From contig JBIIVF010000021.1 in the NCBI GenBank assembly GCA_044339595.1, positions 1 to 23,583 of the forward strand: a stretch of 23,583 nt of DNA, in the 5' to 3' direction. The stretch comes from CAZTGZ01 sp044339595. Lineage in GTDB: Bacteria > Bacteroidota > Bacteroidia > NS11-12g > UBA9320. Below the pieces are notes generated by a model. The model worked only from the letters and a program-made list of their open reading frames with translations, ran no database searches and was not told the DNA's origin. How positions within the stretch are numbered: position 1 is the stretch's first letter; every line of letters begins with the position of its first letter. This document shows positions 1-7,938 of the stretch, one piece after another. A program made the position numbers and the translations under genes.

Positions 1-1
1 C

Positions 2-181
2 ATTGTGATTGCTCATGAAAGTGTTGGCACAGATGAAAATCTATCTCTTGGCGCCAAAGAAGAAGAACTCATCCGAAAAGCGCTGTTGAGAAACAATAAC
101 AAAAGAAAAAAAGCCGCTGAAGAATTAGGAATTTCAGAGCGAACATTATACCGAAAAATTAAAGAATACGAACTTGACTAA
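2..181 (+). CDS. C-terminal fragment of NtrC-type sigma-54 regulator
   Basis: The open frame enters from the left edge and codes for the last 59 residues of a protein. The end (KRKKAAEELGISERTLYRKI) is a Fis-type helix-turn-helix, the DNA-binding domain found at the C-terminus of sigma-54-dependent AAA+ activators and response regulators. The AAA+ part would lie outside the window. Its stop overlaps the start of the lptE-like gene by 8 bases, so the two are translated from one transcript. This regulator beside lptE and secG is an arrangement I know from other Bacteroidota. Family assignment rests on the helix-turn-helix alone; target genes cannot be read from here. Confidence 0.8.
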   Translation: MVIAHESVGTDENLSLGAKEEELIRKALLRNNNKRKKAAEELGISERTLYRKIKEYELD

Positions 182-674
182 GCTAATCACGATTTTAGGT
201 TTTGGCATTTTGTTACTCTCCGGATGCGGATTATACAAGATGAATGGCGTCACCATCCCACCGGATATTGAATCGATCAGTATTGCTTATTTTGAGAATA
301 AAGCACCCATCATAAACCCTCTACTCAGTCAACAAGTTTCTGAAAAAATGAAAAACAAGTTCATTTCAGAAACGCAATTGCAACTCATTGCCAACGGAGG
401 TGATTTTGCCGTGTTCGGCGAAATAACTGACTATACCGTTGAACCTGTGGCCGTTCAAACCAACACGAGCAGTACCCTGAACCGCCTGAAAATAACCATA
501 AAAGCGAGGCTGGAATGTGAGAAACACCCAAAATTAAATTTCGAACAATCCTTTACCCAGTTTCAGGATTTTGATGCCAATAAAACGTTTTCGAGCGTAG
601 AAGTTAAACTCACGGACGAAATTACCGATATGCTCATCCAGGAAATCTTTAATAAAATTGCGATCAATTGGTAA
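174..674 (+). CDS. lptE: LptE-family outer-membrane lipoprotein
   Basis: LptE is the lipoprotein partner of the LptD barrel that inserts lipopolysaccharide into the outer membrane. The 166-residue product begins with a short basic segment, a hydrophobic stretch and a lipobox (LLLSGC, Cys at residue 18), followed by a text typical of Bacteroidota LptE: GVTIPPDIESISIAYFENKA and then an NPLLSQ segment. The TTG start at 174 is chosen because the first ATG in frame (240) would remove the whole signal peptide. The start overlaps the upstream stop and the end overlaps the next gene, so it sits inside a tightly packed operon. Family call is firm; function in LPS assembly is from the family. Confidence 0.82.
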   Translation: MTKLITILGFGILLLSGCGLYKMNGVTIPPDIESISIAYFENKAPIINPLLSQQVSEKMKNKFISETQLQLIANGGDFAVFGEITDYTVEPVAVQTNTSSTLNRLKITIKARLECEKHPKLNFEQSFTQFQDFDANKTFSSVEVKLTDEITDMLIQEIFNKIAINW

Positions 675-1837
675 ATGTGCATCAAATATTGCAATGGATT
701 AAAGATTACCGAAATTTAGGTAATGAACAGAAAGCGTCTCTTGAATTGCTGGTAAAGGAATATCCTTGGTTCGGATCCCTTCAACTGCTCCTCGCCAAAT
801 CTTATAAGAATGAAGATTCAAAGTTGTTTAATGGCGCATTAAAAAAGGCGGCCGTATACGTCGGCAATAGGAGTGTGTTATACGATTTAATGCACAACCA
901 GCTAGACGAGTTTCGAATTACAAATAACGAATTAGGAATTACAAATAACGAATTACCTATTACGGAGGAGGAATTATCAGATACAGAAATCGAATTAGAG
1001 ATAGACGAAGGGTCGATTACGCCGGAAGAGCTTCCTATAAAAGAGGTAGATTATGAAACACTGAGGATCACGAATGATGGAATTACGAATTACGAATTAA
1101 CGAAAGACGAATTAACGGATGAAGAATCCGATAAGCACGTGCATCCAACTACGCTCAACGAACAACCAACCTCGAACAACGAGCAACCAAAAACGAGCAA
1201 CGAACAACCAACAAAGAAAATCGAACAACGAAAATCGAACGACGAGCAAAGAGCAAAGAGCAACGATCAACGAACCTCGAACAACATAGAAGACGACGAG
1301 GACGATTTTCCATCCGTCGATTTAAACAAATCAGTTTACCCTAGGTTCAAAGTTTTGTATGATCCTATGGAGGCTTTGAAGCCCAAAGATGAGGAGGAAG
1401 CATCCACTGAGAAAGCCGATCTTAGCCTCATCCCACCTGTGTTTTACGATCCTGAAAAAGAATTGATGGCCGCTGCTCAAAAAACAGAAAATGAACCCCA
1501 TGATTTCAGCTTTTGGCTCGATCATTTTGCGGAACCCATTAAACCGGCCGTAGTTCCATCCTCAAACAATTCACCGGATGCAGTTGATTTATTGAACAAA
1601 TTCCTCGAAAACAGACCCTCAATCAGTCGCCCTAAAGCAGAATTCTTCAAACCGGAGAACATGGCCCGGAAAAGTGAAGAATTTCACCTCGACGTGGTTA
1701 CTGAAACTTTGGCCCAAATTTTAATCAAACAAGGCCACAAACAAAAAGCCATAGAGGTTTATGAAAAATTAATGTTGCAAAATCCGAACAACAGTGCGTT
1801 CTTTGCAGCCCAAATAGAACAACTAAGAACCGAATAA
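668..1837 (+). CDS. TPR-like protein with repeat-derived low-complexity middle
   Basis: The 389-residue product is soluble, without signal peptide. The N-terminal 70 residues (helical, with LELLVKEYPWFGSLQLLLAK) and the C-terminal 45 residues (LAQILIKQGHKQKAIEVYEK, then LMLQNPNN) look like tetratricopeptide-type helices. Between about residues 83 and 208 lies a charged low-complexity region of ITNNEL-like and NNEQP-like units that follows short DNA repeats. A TTG at 668 overlaps the lptE stop by 7 bases; a GTG at 677 is an alternative, and no early ATG exists. Homologues in this position between lptE and secG are known as uncharacterised TPR proteins in Bacteroidota. The specific role is unknown; the location suggests a cell-envelope link only by association. 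Confidence 0.7.
   Translation: MVNVHQILQWIKDYRNLGNEQKASLELLVKEYPWFGSLQLLLAKSYKNEDSKLFNGALKKAAVYVGNRSVLYDLMHNQLDEFRITNNELGITNNELPITEEELSDTEIELEIDEGSITPEELPIKEVDYETLRITNDGITNYELTKDELTDEESDKHVHPTTLNEQPTSNNEQPKTSNEQPTKKIEQRKSNDEQRAKSNDQRTSNNIEDDEDDFPSVDLNKSVYPRFKVLYDPMEALKPKDEEEASTEKADLSLIPPVFYDPEKELMAAAQKTENEPHDFSFWLDHFAEPIKPAVVPSSNNSPDAVDLLNKFLENRPSISRPKAEFFKPENMARKSEEFHLDVVTETLAQILIKQGHKQKAIEVYEKLMLQNPNNSAFFAAQIEQLRTE
915..1110 (+). repeat. Short GAATTA/ACGAATTA repeats inside the TPR gene
   Basis: Two tandem 21-base copies, 915-935 and 936-956, differ only in the last base and code for ITNNELG and ITNNELP. Looser copies built on AATTACGAATTA and GACGAATTA follow to about 1110. The unit length is a multiple of three, so copies keep the reading frame. 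Confidence 0.8.
1155..1290 (+). repeat. CGAACAAC/GAGCAAC-type repeats inside the TPR gene
   Basis: A second, unrelated family of short imperfect units: CAACGAACAACC, CGAACAACGAGCAACC and GCAAAGAGCAAAGAGCAACG. They code for a polar stretch rich in Asn, Glu, Gln, Ser and Thr. Units are degenerate and vary in length. Confidence 0.7.
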
Positions 1838-1847
1838 TTATAAAGAT

Positions 1848-2228
1848 ATGTTTGCTACCGTTATCGTATTGTGTATCATCGTTTGTATTCTCCTCACTTT
1901 GGTAGTTTTGATTCAAAACCCTAAAGGAGGCGGAATTGCTTCAAATTTTTCAGCCGGCAACAAAATCATGGGCGTTAAAAGAACCAATGATTTCGTTGAA
2001 AAAGCAACATGGACCCTGGTGTTGAGTTTGCTTGTTCTTGCCCTTGCCAGCAATTTGTTTACGGCCGGTAACAATACTTCAGAATCTGTCCTTAAAAAGC
2101 AATTCGAAGAAGAAGGTGTTCCTGCTGTTGAATCTCCGATGCAAGCACCTGTTCCCGGAGCTCCTGCACCGAACGGCGCCAATGCTCCTGCTCCTACAGG
2201 AACTCCTGCTCCTGCTCCTGCGCAGTAA
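1848..2228 (+). CDS. secG: Preprotein translocase subunit SecG
   Basis: SecG is the small membrane subunit of the SecYEG channel. The 126-residue product has two hydrophobic helices (about residues 2-23 and 54-72) with the family motif between them: LVVLIQNPKGGGIASNFS, then an FVEKATW segment leading into the second helix. A Pro/Ala-rich tail (VPGAPAPNGANAPAP onward) extends it beyond the usual 75-110 residues, as is common in Bacteroidota. It lies 10 bases after the TPR gene and is probably the last gene of that operon; it converges on the minus-strand gene that ends at 2238. Identification is firm. Confidence 0.93.
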   Translation: MFATVIVLCIIVCILLTLVVLIQNPKGGGIASNFSAGNKIMGVKRTNDFVEKATWTLVLSLLVLALASNLFTAGNNTSESVLKKQFEEEGVPAVESPMQAPVPGAPAPNGANAPAPTGTPAPAPAQ

Positions 2229-2237
2229 TCGACTTCC

Positions 2238-2945
2238 TTATTTTCCGAAAAGGAAATTAACCAGTTTCTTCTTGGCCAATGGCCGAATGCTTTCGTGAAT
2301 AGGAAGGCACATTTCTGATTCTATCAAATAGGTCGATTGAATTTGTGAACTTTTGGAAACCAACGCAGTTTTCATGTTGTTGAAATTACAACTGAGTGAG
2401 TAACTAAATTCCGCCGTCTTTTCTAGATGAACCTTTTTTCGATTCGGGGTATCCATTAATGTACTGATATAGAATTTATAGGCCTCCGTGTGAGGTTCAC
2501 CGGCGTTCTTCAACAATAGAAATCCATAATTTCTTTCCACCGCTTCCAAGCCAATCGGGGAGAGATTTAACTGGCTATAGATGAATGATTTTACCTCTTG
2601 TCCTAGTGACGACGTTTGAATCAAAACCGGCACAATCTCCTCACGAAACCATTCAACTCGAGCTTCAGAATAAGCATCCATGGCAGTTTCCCTCAGCGTT
2701 AGGGAAGATTCCGATAAATCCATTCCAATAATATCCTTCGGAAAATTAGACCTATACGCAGACCAACTTCGAAGGAATACGCCAAACCCTGTTTCCCGTT
2801 CTTTAATATGAGCATATGCCGGGCTCAATTTTAATATACGGTAATTCTGATGTACGTCCTTTAAAAAGGCTTTCCATTGGTAGCCATATCGCTCTCGGTC
2901 GAAATCAGGACCAAAAAAATCAATCCATAATTTATTATTGACCAT
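2238..2945 (-). CDS. Unrecognised 235-residue protein paired with the M4 protease
   Basis: I do not recognise this family. The product has no signal peptide, no membrane segment and no obvious catalytic motif. It is rich in aromatic residues near the N-terminus (LWIDFFGPDFDRERYGYQW) and ends with a basic stretch (RPLAKKKLVNFLFGK). Its ATG lies 3 bases after the stop of the large metallopeptidase gene, so the two are almost certainly on one transcript, and it has no promoter space of its own. It ends 9 bases from the convergent secG stop. A role linked to the protease is only a guess from position; the lack of an export signal suggests that it stays in the cytoplasm. Confidence 0.75.
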   Translation of the reverse strand: MVNNKLWIDFFGPDFDRERYGYQWKAFLKDVHQNYRILKLSPAYAHIKERETGFGVFLRSWSAYRSNFPKDIIGMDLSESSLTLRETAMDAYSEARVEWFREEIVPVLIQTSSLGQEVKSFIYSQLNLSPIGLEAVERNYGFLLLKNAGEPHTEAYKFYISTLMDTPNRKKVHLEKTAEFSYSLSCNFNNMKTALVSKSSQIQSTYLIESEMCLPIHESIRPLAKKKLVNFLFGK

Positions 2946-2948
2946 TTT

Positions 2949-5900
2949 CTATCTGATTAAAAGCACATTACCTTTATAAACTTGAGAGACATTGTCAATG
3001 TTAATAACGTGAATGAAGTAATTGTAATTGCCTTGAGGTAGATAATCTCCATCGCTGTCCTTTCCATCCCACCCCTTTTGAGGATTGGTGGATTCAAAGA
3101 GCACTTCACCCCAGCGATTAAAAATTAACATTCTGTATTCAGTGATAGCCGTAAAAACGGGTTTAAATACATCATTGGCGCCATTGGCATCGGCAGGTGA
3201 AAAGGCATTGGGTAAATGAAATACGATGGTTGGTTTAACCCACAATTTTTGTTCCAACGAACTATCACATCCAATGCGATTATAAGCAGTAAGTTTAACC
3301 GTTACATGCCCGGAGTCTGCATACCTGTGTGTTGGATCTATATCGGTTGAAGTGGCTCCATCTCCGAAGTCCCAACTGTAACTGGTCGCATTTTGAGAAC
3401 GATTCGACAATGTAAGTATAGGGTTGTCAAATGGAATAACAGAACCGTTCATGTCAAATGCCGGGATTGGCATAGGCAGAATTTCTACAAGCGAATCAAA
3501 TCCTTTTATCTTGGTGCAGGCTTGATCATTGGTAGCCCTCAGTTCAATTCTGTGCCAGCCCCCTGAATTGTACACGTGCACCGGATGTTTAACTGTTGAC
3601 GAATTACCATCGCCAAAATCCCATCTAAAAACGTCAGACGAGGAAGAGGTGGTGAGGTTATTAAAAACCAGTGGCTCACCCGCGCATGCCGGGCTGCTTT
3701 GTACATAAAAATCTATTTTCGGGGAAGGCTTCACCGTCACCAAAATAGTATCAAGCGCGTAATCACTGCAACCGTCGTTAAATGTCACCACATATAAAGT
3801 AGAAGACAAGGGTGAAACATCTGCATTCTGCATGTTCAATCCGGCCGGACTCCAACTATAATTTCGCACAGAACCAAGTCCACCTGTTCCAACCGCCGAG
3901 AGGCGAACTGTATCACCTTGACAAATCGTGGCATTGCTCGAAGCCACGACCTTTAATGGTTCGCGAACAAAAAGGGTTATTGTGGCAGTATCCTTCATTT
4001 GAGTGCAGCCATCACTCAAAACAACTTTATACTGGGTTGTCACAATTGGATTTACCAAAACAGATGGCCCCAAACCAACCAACGGATTCCAGCTGTAGGT
4101 ATAGGTGGAATTTCTGCCTCCTCCCGGGGTGGCTAGCAGCGATTTACTCTGCCCGACACATAATGTATCATCTAAAGGCAAACTGACCGTCAAAGGATCA
4201 TAAACCCAAATATTGATGGTGTCGATGGGTTCAACTGTGCTGCAATTGTCTTGTAATTTAACCACAAGGATGGTGTCGTTTTGAGGAACCAACATGGCTG
4301 AATCTAACGTTTGAGTATGATTCCACAATAATTTCCGATTCAGGGTATCTCCTCCTGAAATGTTCGGTTTAATTACCAATGACTGACCCAGACAAATTTG
4401 TGTATCCTTTGGCAAAGTCAATGATAACGGATCCCGAACCCATACCCACACTGAATCAGAGATGGAGGGTTGCGTGCACCCATCCGATACCGTTACGCTG
4501 AAAGTATTGTGAGCACTTGGTGTAACCACTTTACTTTGTCCATTTCCGAGCCCTCCTGACCAACTATAGGTAAACAATCCTTTGCCGCCTTTTCCTTGCG
4601 CTATTAATGAAACCGGTGCCCCTGAACAGAGGATGGTATCTGCATTCAGATCGACTTTAAGTGGAGGCAAAACCAACACCCATACCTGATTAGTGTCGTT
4701 TTGAGGCGTGCAATTATCCAGCACGGATACTTTGAATAGGGAATCTGATGAACAAGTAAGCACCACAGAATCAGATCCTGCAACCCCATTCCAAAAATAT
4801 TGATAGGCATCGCTTTTTCCGCCATTTGTTTTGGCGTAAATCTTCGCAACAGACCCATAACATACCGTTGTATCTTTTGAAACCGATATGGATAACGGAG
4901 CCCTCACTTTAATGTTAAAGGTAACTGTATCCCTCAGATCTGAACAAACATCCACCAATTCGACGGTGAAGGTACTATCCTTTAAGAGCGAGATATTTAA
5001 AATGGAATCATGACGCATTTGTCCATTCCAAACATAGAGATAGTCCGCAGGAGACCCACCTCGCGGATGAACGTACAAGGCCAAAGGTTGGTTGTAACAA
5101 ACTGTGCTATCGGGCATGGCTTTCAAATCCAGCGGCTTGGTAAATACCTTAATTTCTGCCTTAAAACCGCGGCCATTGACCAAAGGATCTGAAAAATGAA
5201 TCAGGGTAAGACTTCCACCACTGCTTACAATGGGATTTCCCCCTTTTGGAAGGGTACTGCCGGTATAGCCTCCAATTTTAGGGAAGGCCGGTGTTGGGCC
5301 GTTGTAGATATAAACACTGTCATACTTGTTTTCATAGTCAAAATCCAAAAACCGCAGTGAAACTGAATCACAATTGGATGGCGACAGTGTAAGGGTATCC
5401 CTAATCAAGTGGGCATATTTATCCTCTCCCCCATTGTCATAAACAAAACCCCGACAAACGGATACGGTTTCCCAACGACCTTTTGGCATCCGCACTGAAT
5501 TGCAAATATCCGGTGTTGAATCAATAACGATGACATTGGTTTTGATTACCGTATCACGAAGATTGACGAAACAACCTTCCCCTTCGAGGGTAACGGTATA
5601 AATACCTTGTTGAAGGTATTGATGAACCGGGTTCTCAGAAACGGTCGTTTGTCCGTCTCCGAATTTCCATTTATACTTGTTCGTATTGATGCTTCGATTA
5701 AAAAATGGCACAAAAACCGGTGCTCGGCAAAAGAAAGTATCCACCGTAAAATCGACTTTAATGGACCCACTGTCATATCGTTGTCCTACGCCTACCGCAT
5801 GCCATGCATTGGTGGTAGCAATCACTTCCGGGCTACAGTTTCCATAGAGGTCTATGGCTGATTGTATCGAAAAGAAGCGGGCATCTGCATATTGAGAATT

Positions 5901-7448
5901 GGGCGTCAAGTAAACAGAGAGATTCCGATACGCAATCTGCTCTGCCTTTTCCATGCCGAGACTATCCACAAAAAATGAATCGCTTTTGTCATTTTTCCCT
6001 ATGCCCCCTTCACATAAGAGATAATACCAATAATTCTGAACTCCGCTGTTTGAATGCACACCTCCGTTATCGCCTGCACCACTGTACCATAGCGTTCCTT
6101 TATAGGTATCCGGATGTCCTTTTGCATTGGGATTCCCCATATGTCTGATACCGTTACCGCTTGGGGTAATCTCCTCTCCCATTCGCCAATTAAAGTCATT
6201 CGGTTTGGCGTATTTCTCAATCGAATTCCCAAAAATGTCGCTGAACGATTCATTCAATGCTCCTGATTCATACGAATATATCAATCCGGCTGTATTCGTA
6301 GTCACTGCATGCGAAACCTCATGACCACAAACATCCATGCTTGTGAGTGGTGTAAAAACCGATCCATCGCCGTCGCCATAGGTCATCACAGAACCATTCC
6401 AGAAGGCATTATTGTAATTGTTTCCATAATGCACATAACTTCTGATTTTGGCCCCTTTGTTATCGAAACTGTTTCTTCCGAATTTCGAGAAGAAATAATC
6501 GTAGGTCATTTCTGCCCCCCAATGCGCATCCGTAGCAATTTCATCTTTGTTGGCATTTGCATTGTCCCAAAAATTATCATTATCCGTGAAGTCGACTGCT
6601 GCTCCATACGAACTTCCCTTTTTGAGGTTAAAAGTTTCAATGCCGTTTCCTCTTCCGGTCTCTCTAAGTCGATACCCACCGGTAAAACTGTCTGTCACCA
6701 TAGATTGGGTATCGCTATAGCGCGTGACGGCCGTTCCCGGGCGATTGATGATCTGAATCAAATCTTCTTCTGCCAATAATTGGCCGGATTGGGCATCCAA
6801 ATATACTTGTCGAGCAAAATGTGGTTCTTCAGCATATATTTTCATTTTATAAGCTGCAGAGATTTTTCCCGGTTGCAGGTCAAATTGGTTGGCTACATAA
6901 ACGAGGGTGGCGGTTGGAAACCAGGACGCCAAAGTATCCTGATTGGTTTCTTTTATGAAAAGCTCTTCCTCAGCGATTTGCCATTTGTATTTGGTGGCCG
7001 GATAAAGCGCTAAAGCCCTGGATACAGCTTTTTCAGGCCCCATTCCGATGAGGATATTTTGTTTGCTTATCGGAAGGAAAGTGCCACTGATGCTTGCAAT
7101 TTTATCGGACCTTGCATGAATAGCCATCACCGCACCTTCCACCGGAATGCCCGAATGTCGTTGTTGTACAAAAACATGATGCATCCCAATGCGATCTGAT
7201 TCTTCGCGGACTATTTTCCAATCAGTTTCCGGCCCGGTTTGATACAATTGAGTCAAAACACCTTTCCAGTTACCAAAAGACGGTTGGTTAAATTCATAGA
7301 ATTGAACATACCTCGGAACATTAAAAACGGTATCCTTCACAAAAAGAGCATAATCAGCATGTTGCAGGGGTATTGACCTGTCTTGTGCTTGTGTGAGCTG
7401 CCAAACCGGAATTAAAACCAGCAGAAATAGAAATTTCTTCATGTTCAT
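2949..7448 (-). CDS. Secreted M4 (thermolysin-like) metallopeptidase with CUB, repeat and PKD domains and T9SS type B tail
   Basis: The 1499-residue protein has a signal peptide (about residues 1-21), an FTP/PepSY-type propeptide (about 55-220) and an M4 catalytic domain with the zinc motif HEVSH at 376-380, third ligand Glu400 (NESFSD) and His465 (GGVHSNSG). The 24- and 89-residue spacings match thermolysin, so it should be active. Then follow a PKD domain (about 565-645), a CUB-like domain (about 650-770), six repeats of about 78 residues (770-1238), two more PKD domains (to about 1405, both with WDFGDG), and a gliding-motility-type C-terminal domain (LPNAFSP, then RWGEVLFES) that directs export by T9SS type B sorting. 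ATG at 7446-7448 is used; a second ATG two codons later is possible. The protein probably degrades extracellular proteins at the cell surface. Confidence 0.93.
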   Translation of the reverse strand: MNMKKFLFLLVLIPVWQLTQAQDRSIPLQHADYALFVKDTVFNVPRYVQFYEFNQPSFGNWKGVLTQLYQTGPETDWKIVREESDRIGMHHVFVQQRHSGIPVEGAVMAIHARSDKIASISGTFLPISKQNILIGMGPEKAVSRALALYPATKYKWQIAEEELFIKETNQDTLASWFPTATLVYVANQFDLQPGKISAAYKMKIYAEEPHFARQVYLDAQSGQLLAEEDLIQIINRPGTAVTRYSDTQSMVTDSFTGGYRLRETGRGNGIETFNLKKGSSYGAAVDFTDNDNFWDNANANKDEIATDAHWGAEMTYDYFFSKFGRNSFDNKGAKIRSYVHYGNNYNNAFWNGSVMTYGDGDGSVFTPLTSMDVCGHEVSHAVTTNTAGLIYSYESGALNESFSDIFGNSIEKYAKPNDFNWRMGEEITPSGNGIRHMGNPNAKGHPDTYKGTLWYSGAGDNGGVHSNSGVQNYWYYLLCEGGIGKNDKSDSFFVDSLGMEKAEQIAYRNLSVYLTPNSQYADARFFSIQSAIDLYGNCSPEVIATTNAWHAVGVGQRYDSGSIKVDFTVDTFFCRAPVFVPFFNRSINTNKYKWKFGDGQTTVSENPVHQYLQQGIYTVTLEGEGCFVNLRDTVIKTNVIVIDSTPDICNSVRMPKGRWETVSVCRGFVYDNGGEDKYAHLIRDTLTLSPSNCDSVSLRFLDFDYENKYDSVYIYNGPTPAFPKIGGYTGSTLPKGGNPIVSSGGSLTLIHFSDPLVNGRGFKAEIKVFTKPLDLKAMPDSTVCYNQPLALYVHPRGGSPADYLYVWNGQMRHDSILNISLLKDSTFTVELVDVCSDLRDTVTFNIKVRAPLSISVSKDTTVCYGSVAKIYAKTNGGKSDAYQYFWNGVAGSDSVVLTCSSDSLFKVSVLDNCTPQNDTNQVWVLVLPPLKVDLNADTILCSGAPVSLIAQGKGGKGLFTYSWSGGLGNGQSKVVTPSAHNTFSVTVSDGCTQPSISDSVWVWVRDPLSLTLPKDTQICLGQSLVIKPNISGGDTLNRKLLWNHTQTLDSAMLVPQNDTILVVKLQDNCSTVEPIDTINIWVYDPLTVSLPLDDTLCVGQSKSLLATPGGGRNSTYTYSWNPLVGLGPSVLVNPIVTTQYKVVLSDGCTQMKDTATITLFVREPLKVVASSNATICQGDTVRLSAVGTGGLGSVRNYSWSPAGLNMQNADVSPLSSTLYVVTFNDGCSDYALDTILVTVKPSPKIDFYVQSSPACAGEPLVFNNLTTSSSSDVFRWDFGDGNSSTVKHPVHVYNSGGWHRIELRATNDQACTKIKGFDSLVEILPMPIPAFDMNGSVIPFDNPILTLSNRSQNATSYSWDFGDGATSTDIDPTHRYADSGHVTVKLTAYNRIGCDSSLEQKLWVKPTIVFHLPNAFSPADANGANDVFKPVFTAITEYRMLIFNRWGEVLFESTNPQKGWDGKDSDGDYLPQGNYNYFIHVINIDNVSQVYKGNVLLIR

Positions 7449-7635
7449 TCCTCAAAAATAAAAATTAACCATGAAAAATAGCGATGAATGCAATGTATTT
7501 GAAATATCGTCGCCCTTTGTGTCAAAAAAACTGTCAAAATGTCCTTTGTAAAGAGAATATGTGTCACGGTTGTCGTGAATCCATGAATGGCACGGCTTGT
7601 GATATTCGGCACACAACAACTAAACATTATAAATT
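7449..7635. promoter_or_regulatory. Divergent control region between the M4 protease and groES
   Basis: The gap serves the minus-strand protease and the plus-strand chaperonin operon. No CIRCE element (TTAGCACTC-N9-GAGTGCTAA) is present. On the plus strand there are five TGTC tetramers (7520, 7532, 7540, 7562, 7571) and a perfect inverted repeat TCACG-GTTGT-CGTGA at 7564-7578. No clear TAnnTTTG box faces groES, which may mean a different sigma factor or a diverged box. On the minus strand a perfect TATTTTTG lies at 7453-7460, but no TTG is found at the right distance behind it. Confidence 0.5.
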
Positions 7636-7905
7636 ATGAATATTAGACCTTTAGCAGACAGGGTTCTGATTGAACCAGCCGCAGCAGAAGAAAAAACCGC
7701 AGGGGGATTGTACATTCCGGACACTGCGAAAGAAAAACCTCAAAGAGGAACTGTTGTTGCCGTTGGCAATGGCAAGAAAGATGAGCCTTTAACCGTTAAA
7801 ACCGGAGATGTTGTTTTGTACGGTAAGTACAGCGGCACCGAAATTAATGTGGAAGGCAAAGACCTTTTAATGATGCGTGAAAGCGACATCCTTGCAATTA
7901 TCTAA
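7636..7905 (+). CDS. groES: Co-chaperonin GroES
   Basis: GroES is the heptameric lid of the GroEL folding chamber in the cytoplasm. The 89-residue product shows the family text from the start: NIRPLADRVLIEPAAAEEKT, the mobile loop ending in GGLYIPD, then PQRGTVVAVGNGK and the C-terminal YGKYSGTEI and ESDILAII. Length is normal. The ATG at 7636 follows an A-rich leader without a Shine-Dalgarno sequence. groEL starts 33 bases downstream, so the two form the usual operon. Heat or stress induction is expected from the family; the local signals are described under the upstream control region. Confidence 0.98.
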   Translation: MNIRPLADRVLIEPAAAEEKTAGGLYIPDTAKEKPQRGTVVAVGNGKKDEPLTVKTGDVVLYGKYSGTEINVEGKDLLMMRESDILAII

Positions 7906-7938
7906 ATCCTACACCAAAAATCTAAAACATTAAAAATC

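Noticed and set aside
2241..2255. TTTCC-GAAAA-GGAAA inverted repeat as a secG terminator
   Set aside because: Only five weak pairs, no T tract after it, and it lies in the coding end of the minus-strand gene.
6309..6779. Long open frames on the strand opposite the M4 protease gene
   Set aside because: They run antisense to well-conserved catalytic-domain sequence and have no motifs, promoter or plausible start.
2949..7448. Loss of activity of the M4 protease through a missing residue
   Set aside because: Zinc ligands His376, His380 and Glu400, the catalytic Glu377 and His465 are all present at thermolysin-like spacing.
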